A program made the translations under genes and the position numbers. DNA of 21,540 nt from the NCBI GenBank assembly GCA_030039005.1, contig JASHQT010000305.1, positions 1 to 21,540 of the forward strand, in the 5' to 3' direction. Below, piece by piece: positions 14,985 to 21,540 of this stretch. Each line of letters opens with the position of its first letter. Position 1 is the stretch's first letter. The notes beneath the pieces are model-generated. The model was not told the DNA's origin and made no database searches. It saw only the letters and a program-made list of their open reading frames with translations. Source of the DNA: Bryobacteraceae bacterium (GTDB lineage Bacteria > Acidobacteriota > Terriglobia > Bryobacterales > Bryobacteraceae).

Positions 14985-15899
14985 TTACAACGCGTTCCAC
15001 AGGCTTCCCAACAGCAACTGGACGCGCTCGAATTTGGAGATGGCCGGGCGCCGCGCCAAGACGTTGTAATTCTGCTGTTCGATCTTTTCGAGAATGCGCA
15101 TGCCGCCGCGGCTGAACAAATCGAGATCGAAGGCCAGGCGCTTGTCGACGGTTTTTACTAGCGGCAGGCCCTCAATGAACAGCTTGCGCGCGACGTCCAC
15201 CGCGTCGCGCATTACGTTTTGGAACGCGGCATGGAAGACGCCGGCCTGGAGATCCGCGACTGTGTAGCCGTGCTGCGCGAGAAGATCGAGCGGCAGATAC
15301 ACGCGGTCTTTTTCGAGATCGACGGTCACGTCCTGCCAAAAATTGGCGAGCTGGAGCGCGGTGCAGGTGGCGTCGGACAGACGGTCGCGCTCAGGATCAG
15401 TGTAGCCACACAGACGCAGCACCAGGCGGCCGACGGGATTGGCCGAGCAGCGGCAATAATCGAACAGCTCGTTCCAATCGGCGTAGCGGGTGACGCGCTG
15501 GTCCCGCTCGAAGGCGCTGATGAGATCGGCGAAAAGCTGCTGGGGGAGATGGTACTTTTGCGCGGTACCTTTCAGCGCGATGAACACCGGGTGTGCGGCG
15601 CGGCCCGCATACATGGCGTCTAATTCCTGGCGCCACCAAGCCAGCAGGCGCAGGCTCTCGGCCGTATCGCCGATTTCGTCGCCTAAATCGTCGGCCCAGC
15701 GGCAGAACGCGTAGACATTATAGAAATCCTGGTGCAGGCGCTTGGGCAATAGAAAACTGACGACGTGGAAATTTTCGTAATGATGCGTGGCGAGCCAGCG
15801 CGTGTATTGTTCGGCTTCGGCGGCCGTATACGTGCCGCTCAGCGCCTCCGGCGACTGGACGTAGTCTTTGGGCGCGAGCAGCGGGGCGAATACAGGCAC
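14985..15899 (-). CDS. hpnC: Hydroxysqualene synthase HpnC
   Basis: A 304-residue member of the squalene/phytoene synthase family. In the HpnCDE route HpnC turns presqualene diphosphate into hydroxysqualene. Motifs: CRWADDLGDEIGD (first metal site, DDLGDE at 70-75) and LANFWQDVTVDLEKDRVYLP (184-203). ALQLANFWQD is characteristic of HpnC rather than HpnD, where ILRD is found. N-terminal YTRWLATHHYENFHVVSFLL also fits HpnC. The GTG start at 15899 shares one base with the TAG stop of the upstream dehydrogenase, so translation is probably coupled. It is paralogous to the adjacent hpnD. hpnE, the dehydroxylase that normally completes squalene formation, does not follow. Confidence 0.88.
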   Translation of the reverse strand: MPVFAPLLAPKDYVQSPEALSGTYTAAEAEQYTRWLATHHYENFHVVSFLLPKRLHQDFYNVYAFCRWADDLGDEIGDTAESLRLLAWWRQELDAMYAGRAAHPVFIALKGTAQKYHLPQQLFADLISAFERDQRVTRYADWNELFDYCRCSANPVGRLVLRLCGYTDPERDRLSDATCTALQLANFWQDVTVDLEKDRVYLPLDLLAQHGYTVADLQAGVFHAAFQNVMRDAVDVARKLFIEGLPLVKTVDKRLAFDLDLFSRGGMRILEKIEQQNYNVLARRPAISKFERVQLLLGSLWNAL

Positions 15900-16939
15900 T
15901 AGGGTATGATGGCGGTCTTCAGGTGACCGTTATGGCTCATCAAATGCTGCATCACTTCGCGCAAATTGGCGAGCGGTTCGACACGATTGACGAAATCGCG
16001 CGCGGTGATGACGCCGCGGCTAATGAAATCGAGCGCGCGGCGAATATGGGCCGGCGTGTGGTGAAAGCTGGCGGTACAGGTAATTTCCGAATAGTGGAGC
16101 AGTTGCGTGTCGAGTTGGACCTTGCTGTCGTGGGGGCATCCACCGAAAAAGTTGACGACGCCACCGCGACGCAGGGACTTGGCGGCCGCCTGCCAAAGTT
16201 CGGGACTGCCCACCGCTTCAATCGCGGCGTCGGCGCCGTAGCCCGAGGTGAGCTTGCGGATATGGCCGGGGATTTCGGCGGGGTCACCGGAGATTAGCAC
16301 TTCGTCGGCGCCCATGGCGGCGGCGCGATCCAGCTGCGTTTTGCGGCGGCCGAGCGCGATCACGCGCGCGCCGAAGACCTTGGCCAAGCGCACAAACATC
16401 AGGCCGATGGGCCCCAGGCCGATTACGGCCACCGTATCGCCCGGCCGCAGCGAGATTTCATCCAGGCCCCGCAGGACGCAGGCCAAGGGTTCCACCAGCG
16501 CGGCGTCCTGATAGGTGACGTGCTCGGGAACCTCGTGCATGTTGCGCTCGACAATGCGCGCGGGAATGCGGATGTATTCGGCGTAAGCGCCATTGTTAAA
16601 CAGAAGATCTTCGCAGAGATTCTCGTTTCCGCGGCGGCAATAGAAGCACTCACGGCAAGGCGCGGAGTTGGCCGCGACGACGCGCTGGCCGGTGCGAAAA
16701 TCGCGGACCTGCTGGCCCACGGCGACGACATCGCCGGCGAGTTCGTGCCCGAACAAAGCGGGCGGCACGATCATGCGCGCGTGGTAGCCTCGGCGAAAAA
16801 CCTTAAGATCGGTACCGCAAGTCAACGCCGCTTGCACCCGCACGAGTACGTCGCCGTCGCCGATGCTCGGAACGGCCACCGACTCGATTTGCAAGTCTTC
16901 TTTGCCATACAGCACGGCGGCTTTCATTTGCGTCTGCAC
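15899..16939 (-). CDS. Zinc-dependent medium-chain dehydrogenase A (hopanoid operon)
   Basis: A 346-residue alcohol dehydrogenase-type oxidoreductase (MDR superfamily, sorbitol/threonine dehydrogenase-like). Predicted catalytic zinc ligands are C41 (LTCGTDLK), H65/E66 (GHE) and E150. Structural zinc is held by C95, C98, C101 and C109. The Rossmann loop is GLGPIG (174-179). After the second strand the sequence is ALGRRK, without the acidic residue that selects NAD, which hints at NADP(H). The GTG start has a very good ribosome-binding site (AAAGGTGG, six bases upstream) and directly abuts the TAA of the preceding dehydrogenase. The stop overlaps the hpnC start. Substrate unknown. Its position inside the operon suggests a sugar-like alcohol or aldehyde, possibly on the hopanoid side chain (inference). 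Confidence 0.88.
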   Translation of the reverse strand: MQTQMKAAVLYGKEDLQIESVAVPSIGDGDVLVRVQAALTCGTDLKVFRRGYHARMIVPPALFGHELAGDVVAVGQQVRDFRTGQRVVAANSAPCRECFYCRRGNENLCEDLLFNNGAYAEYIRIPARIVERNMHEVPEHVTYQDAALVEPLACVLRGLDEISLRPGDTVAVIGLGPIGLMFVRLAKVFGARVIALGRRKTQLDRAAAMGADEVLISGDPAEIPGHIRKLTSGYGADAAIEAVGSPELWQAAAKSLRRGGVVNFFGGCPHDSKVQLDTQLLHYSEITCTASFHHTPAHIRRALDFISRGVITARDFVNRVEPLANLREVMQHLMSHNGHLKTAIIP

Positions 16940-18049
16940 TTAAGACCACCTTTGCGGTTGCACTATAATTTTCAACGATTTAGATTCTGGGTGCAACGCC
17001 AGGTCGATCCCTTGCCGGATCTCATGGAGCGGGAAACGGTGCGAAATCAGCTCTTCCACGCGCAGTGCGCCGCTAAAGACCAGATCCGCGGACTGCTTCT
17101 GTAGATCCACGGACGCGCTGTAGGATCCAAAAATCATGCGTTCGCCGACGCAGATATCGGCGCCGGATATCTCCACGCGCTCCTGGTGCGAGGTTTGCGC
17201 GAACAGCAGGATTCGGCTGCCGGGCCGGGAATAACGGACGGCCTGTTCGACGATGCCGGGGGCGGAAGCGGCGACGATGACCGAATCGGCCCCACGCCCG
17301 CCGGTCATATCCAGGATCCGTTCTTCGAGGGCGGGGTCGCGCGGATCTAACGCCAACGCAGCTCCAAAGTGACCGGCAAGCTCGCGGCGGAAGGGCATCG
17401 TATCGGTGGCGACCATGGTTGAGCCGTAGCGGGCGACCAGCATGGTGAACAGCAGGCCTATGGGGCCCTGGCCCAGGATGACAACAACGTCTTCTGCTTG
17501 CGGATCGAGTTGGACCACGCCTTTGAGACAGGTGTTGACGGGCTCGACGAGGCAGGCGCGATCGAAGGAAACGCCCTCCGGAATTTTTTCCACGCCGCGG
17601 CGGACGATCCAATCCATCACGCGGACGTATTGCGAGAAGCCGCCGCCCGCGGGTTCATAGCCCGCGGTAACGCCGACCTTCTTGTAAACCGGGCACTGCG
17701 CGTAGAGCTTGTGGCGGCAGTAAAAACATTGCTGGCAGGGAATATGGTGAAAGACGATGACGCGATCGCCGGGCGAGAACTCGCGGACGCCGGGACCGGC
17801 GGCGGCCACGATGCCCGCCGTCTCATGACCAAAGATGCGCGGCGGGGCGAGCAGGTTGTATTCGATTTTCTTGAGATCGGTATGGCAGATCCCGCAGCTT
17901 TCCACGCGGATGAGCAGCTCGCCGGGCCCGATGGCGGGGGTCGGCACCTGTTGCACTGCTACGCGGCTGTCGCCGGTATACACGGCGGCCTGCATGTGGG
18001 CAGGGACGGCGGCGGGCGCGGCAGCTAACTCAGTATCGAGCGTCGGCAA
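16940..18049 (-). CDS. Zinc-dependent medium-chain dehydrogenase B (hopanoid operon)
   Basis: A 369-residue MDR-superfamily dehydrogenase, paralogous to the next gene but clearly diverged. Catalytic zinc ligands: C52 (ESCGICHTDL), H75/E76 and E169; structural zinc: C105, C108, C111, C119. Rossmann loop GQGPIG at 193-198, then VATD with D216 at the end of the second strand, which favours NAD(H). The TTG start has GGGAG six bases upstream and overlaps the end of hpnG by 20 bases. An internal ATG (17995) would remove an unusual 18-residue Ala/Pro-rich N-terminus. Substrate unknown. It lies directly after the adenosylhopane nucleosidase gene, so a ribosylhopane-derived compound is an attractive but unproven substrate. 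Confidence 0.88.
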   Translation of the reverse strand: MPTLDTELAAAPAAVPAHMQAAVYTGDSRVAVQQVPTPAIGPGELLIRVESCGICHTDLKKIEYNLLAPPRIFGHETAGIVAAAGPGVREFSPGDRVIVFHHIPCQQCFYCRHKLYAQCPVYKKVGVTAGYEPAGGGFSQYVRVMDWIVRRGVEKIPEGVSFDRACLVEPVNTCLKGVVQLDPQAEDVVVILGQGPIGLLFTMLVARYGSTMVATDTMPFRRELAGHFGAALALDPRDPALEERILDMTGGRGADSVIVAASAPGIVEQAVRYSRPGSRILLFAQTSHQERVEISGADICVGERMIFGSYSASVDLQKQSADLVFSGALRVEELISHRFPLHEIRQGIDLALHPESKSLKIIVQPQRWS

Positions 18050-18710
18050 GAAAATCTCCCAGCGCCAGGGCGGCGCGTTTGGTTCGTTGATTCAGTTTCA
18101 TGAGTTCGGGCAGCACCGCGACGGGTTTGCGCAGGGCCGCAACCAGAATTTTGGTCCGGCTGAAATGGCCTGCCGCGGAGCGGGTTGGATTGAAATCCAA
18201 TGGCAAATCCTCTTGCGCGGTGTCGGTGATGACGCGCACGGCGTAGAAGGGGATGTTCCAGCGGGCCGCGCGCTCGGCCACGGCGGCGGCCTCCATTTCG
18301 ACAGCGTCGGCGCGAACAGCAAGTTCGGCTTTCTCGGAGGAAGAACCGATGACACGGTCGAGCGATAACAGCCTGCCTCTTTTGAAAGCGCGCTTGGTCT
18401 GGGGAGCCGAGGACGGGCCGGCGCCGATCACTTCGGTGGCTACAAAAATATCGCACGCCGCCAAGGATCGCTCCAGCGCTCCGCAGAATCCCACGCTTAC
18501 CAAACCATCCACGCTTTCCCGTCCTCTCACGATGTCCACCGCACGCCCGGCCAACCCCGGCCCGGGGCCATTGGCGACCAGCGCCACGCGCTCTCCGTTC
18601 AAGCCTCCGACCCGCGCAAAATCGAGAGGCCAATCCACTTTCCTAGCGCCCTTCACATGCCGCAGCAACCCTTGCAATTCACGGCGTTCGGCAGCCACAA
18701 AGAGCAGCAA
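18030..18710 (-). CDS. hpnG: Hopanoid-associated phosphorylase/nucleosidase HpnG
   Basis: A 226-residue member of the purine nucleoside phosphorylase/MTA-SAH nucleosidase superfamily. HpnG removes adenine from adenosylhopane to give ribosylhopane, the precursor of bacteriohopanetetrol. Visible family features are VSVGFCGAL (71-79), the substrate-binding AVEMEAAAVAERA (136-148, the Met-Glu pair that contacts ribose) and the likely catalytic D163 in VRVITDTA. It begins with TTG at 18710, with GGAG about ten bases upstream inside the short gap after hpnA (16 bases). Its 3' end overlaps dehydrogenase B. An MTA/SAH nucleosidase is the alternative, but the flanking hpn genes favour HpnG. Confidence 0.83.
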   Translation of the reverse strand: MLLFVAAERRELQGLLRHVKGARKVDWPLDFARVGGLNGERVALVANGPGPGLAGRAVDIVRGRESVDGLVSVGFCGALERSLAACDIFVATEVIGAGPSSAPQTKRAFKRGRLLSLDRVIGSSSEKAELAVRADAVEMEAAAVAERAARWNIPFYAVRVITDTAQEDLPLDFNPTRSAAGHFSRTKILVAALRKPVAVLPELMKLNQRTKRAALALGDFLADARY

Positions 18711-18726
18711 TTACAGGTGGCTCCAA

Positions 18727-19701
18727 TTAGGCATAACCATTGGCGCGGAACCAGTCCACCGCGCGTTGCAACGCGCCATCCACCGGCCGCGGATTAAATC
18801 CCAACTCGCGCTTGGCCTTGTCGAGTGAAACGAACATTTTTTTGCGCGCCATTTTCACCGCGTCGAGGGGCGCGCGCGGCTCCAGGCCCGTCAAATTCGC
18901 CCAGGCGGTGCTGGCGAGGCCGGCGGCATAGGCCACGGCGTAGGGGATGCGCCAGCGCGGCGCGCTTCCGCCACTGACGGCGGCCAGACGCGTGAAAATC
19001 TGCTGCAGCGTGAGGTTCTCAGAGCCCAGAATGTAGCGCTCGCCGCTTACGCCGCGCTCGCAGGCCAGCAAGTGACCTTCGGCGGTATCTTCCACGTCCA
19101 CCAGATTCAAACCGGTATCGACGAACCCCGGCATCTCGCCTTTGAGATAATCGACCAGGATTTTTCCGGTGGGGGTGGGCTTGAAGTCGCGATCGCCGAC
19201 CGGCGCGGTAGGGTTGACGATCACCACCGGAAACCCGGCGCGCGCAAACTCCATCGCGACTTGTTCGGCCTGAAATTTCGAGTGCTTGTAGGCTCCGTTC
19301 ATCTCCTCCACGCCAACCTCGGTGTCTTCATTTCCTGGCCGATCGCCGGGAATTCCGATGCAGCCGACCGTACTGGTGTAAACCACGCGCTCTACGCCCG
19401 CGTCGCGCGCGGCCGTCAACAGGTTTCTGGTGCCTGCGACGTTGGAGCGGTAAAGCTCCGAAGGGTCCTTGGCCCACAAGCGATAATCGGCGGCCACGTG
19501 ATACACCACGGCGCAACCGGCGACGGCGCGCTCCAGGGAATGCGGATCGCGCAGATCTCCCACCACCACTTCCCCGTCGAATTCCCGTACTCTGCCCGTA
19601 TCTCTCACCAGGGCTCGCACCTTTTCCCCGCGTGCAAGCAATCGCTGGGCGACGTGCCACCCCAAGAAACCGGTCGCGCCTGTGATTAACGTCGGCCTCA
19701 C
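18727..19701 (-). CDS. hpnA: Hopanoid-associated sugar epimerase HpnA
   Basis: A 324-residue extended short-chain dehydrogenase. Motifs: NAD(P)-binding TGATGFLG near residue 7, VYHVAADYRLWAKDPSELYR (the HpnA-type loop), SNVAGTRNLL, and the catalytic pair Y138/K142 in AYKHSK. NPTAPVGDRDFKPTPTGKI and KKMFVSLDKAKRELGFNPRP are also typical of HpnA. The name comes from its place in hopanoid clusters; its reaction is not established. GTG start at 19701 without a clear ribosome-binding site. It lies 81 bases after the cyclase stop, a gap holding a GC-rich hairpin, and 16 bases before hpnG. Confidence 0.92.
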   Translation of the reverse strand: MRPTLITGATGFLGWHVAQRLLARGEKVRALVRDTGRVREFDGEVVVGDLRDPHSLERAVAGCAVVYHVAADYRLWAKDPSELYRSNVAGTRNLLTAARDAGVERVVYTSTVGCIGIPGDRPGNEDTEVGVEEMNGAYKHSKFQAEQVAMEFARAGFPVVIVNPTAPVGDRDFKPTPTGKILVDYLKGEMPGFVDTGLNLVDVEDTAEGHLLACERGVSGERYILGSENLTLQQIFTRLAAVSGGSAPRWRIPYAVAYAAGLASTAWANLTGLEPRAPLDAVKMARKKMFVSLDKAKRELGFNPRPVDGALQRAVDWFRANGYA

Positions 19702-19751
19702 GCGATCACGATGCCGGTGCGCCCGCTTGCTAACGTTTGCGGCTCAGTATT

Positions 19752-19780
19752 CGCGCGCGGCTGCCTTGCTAGCGCGCGCG
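19752..19780. repeat. GC-rich inverted repeat between shc and hpnA
   Basis: CGCGCGCG (19752-19759) and its inverse copy (19773-19780) enclose 13 bases and can form a stem of 8 pairs, or one extended by GCT/AGC with a single bulge. It starts two bases after the cyclase stop in the only real gap of the hopanoid operon. No T run follows on the minus strand, so it may reduce read-through or protect the cyclase message rather than end transcription outright. Confidence 0.45.
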
Positions 19781-19782
19781 GT

Positions 19783-21540
19783 TCAATGTTCACGGCCGTG
19801 GCTCCCTCCCTGCGCTTCGTTGCCGCCGGACCTCATCCTCAGGAAAGTATTCAGCGCCAGGAGCGGGAACGAGTGCCGGTACAAGTGATAAGACAAGTAA
19901 AATACCTCCGGGAATCCGGTTCCGGTGGCCAACTCTTCGTCCCAAGTTCCGTCGCTTTTCTGCGTGCGGATCAAAAATTCGATTCCATCGAAAAGGCTGG
20001 TGCTGGTAGTGTCGCCACCGGCCAGAAGAGCGAGCACGGCCCAGGCGGTCTGGGAAGGAGTGCTGGGCGCGGCGACGAAGGTGTGCAGACGATAGCTGTC
20101 GCAGCTTTCCCCCCAACCTCCGTCGAAATTTTGAATCGACCGAACCCACTCCAGGCTGCGCTGGACGTAAGCTTCGCGATCGCTCACGCCGGCGGCCGCC
20201 AATCCGCGCAGAGCCAGGAACGTGCCGTACAGGTAATCGACGCCCCAGCGCCCGTACCAGCTTCCGTCCTGTTCCTGGGTGCGAATCAGGTATTGCACCG
20301 CTTTTTCGATGGCCGGATGCGAGCGGTGATAGCCGTAGGCGCAGAGCGCCTCCAGCACCCGGCCTGTGATATCGGGGCAGGTAGGGTCGAGCATGGCGTT
20401 ATGGTCGGCGAAAGGAACGAAGCTGAGCGGCCGCCAGTCATTATCCACGTCGAAGGCGGCCCAGCCGCCATCCTTCGACTGCATGTCGAACAGCCATTGA
20501 ATGGAACGATGCTCGGAGGCCTGCTGCGCTTCCGAACTGGACGCCGAGGAGCGATTGAGCGCCAGCAGCACCATGGCGGTGTCATCGATATCGGGATAGA
20601 ATTCGTTGGCGAACTCGAAATACCAGCCGGAAGGCTGGGTTTTGGGGCGCTTGACGGACCAGTCGCCTTTGCGGCGCACTTCTTTGGTGAGCAGCCAATC
20701 GGCGGAGCGGCGCAAAGCATCGTGCGGCGGCTCCGCGGCCTCGCCCAGGGCGAATGCGGCGATGGCCGTGTCCCAAACGACGGAGAAGCACGGCTGGAAG
20801 AAGAAGCGCCGTTTCCCATCGCGGGCGTCGTCCACCATGAGATTGTCGAACTGGCGTTGGGCCTCGATGCGTTCGGGGGTTTCGGGGCCATAACCCAGCA
20901 AATCCAGCGCCATGATGACGTACATCATGGGCGGATAGATGGCCGCCACGCCTCCGGAATAGCGCGTGTGTTCCAGCATCCAATCGGCGGCTTTGCGGAT
21001 GGCGCGCTCGCGGATGGATTTCGAACCGTATTTTTCCCACAGCTTCAGCGCCTTGTCGAGCCGCAGGAAGACATTCCGCCAGGTGAAGCTGGCGCGATCG
21101 CGGCGGAATTCCAGTTGCTGGCCATCGGCGACGAATAATTCCTGTAAATTGAATCCGGCCGGCACCGGACGGCGAGGGTTCAGCGCGTGCACGATGGAAA
21201 GCGGGATCACGATGGCGCGCGTCCAGGAGGACATTTCATAAACGAAGTTGCCGGCCAGCACCATCTCGGGCGGAACCGACGGTGCGCGATCGCGGGGGAA
21301 CAGATCGAACAGGCTGAGATTGATCTTGACGTAGCTGTTCGCGGCCTGGAGGCCGCCCTGCGAGAGGATCAGCTCGCGCGCGCGCGTCAGGCGCAGATCG
21401 TTGTAATCGAGCCCGGCGAGCTTGAGCGCGAAGTAAGCCTTGACGGTGGCGCTCAGGTCGGCCGGCCCGCGCGGATAAACGTTGAATCCACCATCGGGTA
21501 ACTGGCGGCCGAGAATGGACTCGACGGCCTTGTCGAGGAG
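19783..21540 (-). CDS. shc: Squalene-hopene cyclase (5' end outside window)
   Basis: 585 residues are visible; the frame is open to the right edge, and about 55-65 N-terminal residues are missing. The enzyme cyclises squalene to hopene/hopanol at the membrane. The acid motif is DIDD in EFYPDIDDTAMVLLAL (codons around 20581-20592). QW-type repeats are seen: QSKDGGWAAFDVDNDW, QEQDGSWYGRWGVDYLYGT, QNFDGGWGES, QKSDGTWDEE. The membrane-inserting region (VLAGNFVYEMSSWTRAIVIP) and the C-terminal FPEVFYLSYHLYRHSFPLLA are typical. It is the first visible gene of the hopanoid operon; any promoter lies outside the window. A long plus-strand frame opposite it is a shadow. Confidence 0.98.
   Translation of the reverse strand, partial: LLDKAVESILGRQLPDGGFNVYPRGPADLSATVKAYFALKLAGLDYNDLRLTRARELILSQGGLQAANSYVKINLSLFDLFPRDRAPSVPPEMVLAGNFVYEMSSWTRAIVIPLSIVHALNPRRPVPAGFNLQELFVADGQQLEFRRDRASFTWRNVFLRLDKALKLWEKYGSKSIRERAIRKAADWMLEHTRYSGGVAAIYPPMMYVIMALDLLGYGPETPERIEAQRQFDNLMVDDARDGKRRFFFQPCFSVVWDTAIAAFALGEAAEPPHDALRRSADWLLTKEVRRKGDWSVKRPKTQPSGWYFEFANEFYPDIDDTAMVLLALNRSSASSSEAQQASEHRSIQWLFDMQSKDGGWAAFDVDNDWRPLSFVPFADHNAMLDPTCPDITGRVLEALCAYGYHRSHPAIEKAVQYLIRTQEQDGSWYGRWGVDYLYGTFLALRGLAAAGVSDREAYVQRSLEWVRSIQNFDGGWGESCDSYRLHTFVAAPSTPSQTAWAVLALLAGGDTTSTSLFDGIEFLIRTQKSDGTWDEELATGTGFPEVFYLSYHLYRHSFPLLALNTFLRMRSGGNEAQGGSHGREH

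Noticed and set aside
18025..18633. A 202-codon frame overlapping hpnG in another frame
   Set aside because: It has Arg-rich shadow composition; the frame at 18030-18710 carries the nucleosidase motifs.
19711..21138. A 475-codon plus-strand frame opposite the squalene-hopene cyclase
   Set aside because: It mirrors the cyclase codon pattern, has no motif and no ribosome-binding site; the cyclase on the other strand is certain.
1..21540. Defence system, prophage, transposon or CRISPR
   Set aside because: No integrase, transposase, restriction, toxin-antitoxin or cas-like protein and no regularly spaced repeats were seen; the genes are housekeeping and metabolic.

Overview
The window looks like chromosomal DNA from a GC-rich, flagellated, hopanoid-making Gram-negative bacterium. 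The best guess is an Acidobacteriota of the Solibacter/Bryobacter type. That placement is inference from gene content, frequent GTG/TTG starts, short signal peptides ending in LRAQ, and the mix of hpn genes with AIM24-family proteins. I see no rRNA, tRNA, CRISPR array, insertion sequence or phage gene. No stretch longer than 300 bases lacks a gene; the largest non-coding gap is about 230 bases (13931-14157).

Layout. (1) 1-1354 is a flagellar region: the end of a short FlgJ-type rod protein overlapping the anti-sigma factor flgM on the plus strand, meeting flaG-fliS on the minus strand. A good match to a sigma-28 promoter lies in front of flaG, so the regulator (FlgM) and a probable target of its partner sigma factor sit about 1 kb apart. 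(2) 1457-4284 holds an orphan nuoB and, divergent from it with only 14 bases between, a large E. coli-type 4-alpha-glucanotransferase (malQ). (3) 4272-7177 is a heat-shock operon hrcA-grpE-dnaJ without dnaK, with a strong sigma-70-type promoter, a leader carrying a direct repeat, and no visible CIRCE operator. (4) 7174-10570 is a minus-strand run: a secreted protein with two LecA-like beta-sandwich modules, two tandem AIM24-family proteins with zinc ribbons, and a possible 59-residue protein. (5) 10683-12390 is a GHMP sugar kinase plus sugar-1-phosphate nucleotidyltransferase pair of the HddA/HddC type, probably making an NDP-heptose or similar surface sugar. A second, short-type malQ (12434-13930) diverges from it. 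(6) 13931-14157 is a convergent gap with back-to-back hairpins and a small orphan reading frame. (7) 14158-21540 is a minus-strand hopanoid operon: squalene-hopene cyclase (cut by the window edge), hpnA, hpnG, two zinc-dependent medium-chain dehydrogenases, hpnC and hpnD, with almost no space between genes downstream of hpnA.

How the parts fit. HpnC and HpnD make (hydroxy)squalene from farnesyl diphosphate and the cyclase closes the hopene ring system. HpnG cleaves adenine from adenosylhopane to give ribosylhopane. HpnA is a hopanoid-associated epimerase/dehydratase-like SDR of uncertain role. The two dehydrogenases between hpnG and hpnC are translationally linked to the pathway, and their cofactor-binding sequences suggest different nicotinamide preferences. 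They are the most interesting candidates in the window for an unassigned redox step in hopanoid side-chain maturation. hpnE and hpnH are not in the window.
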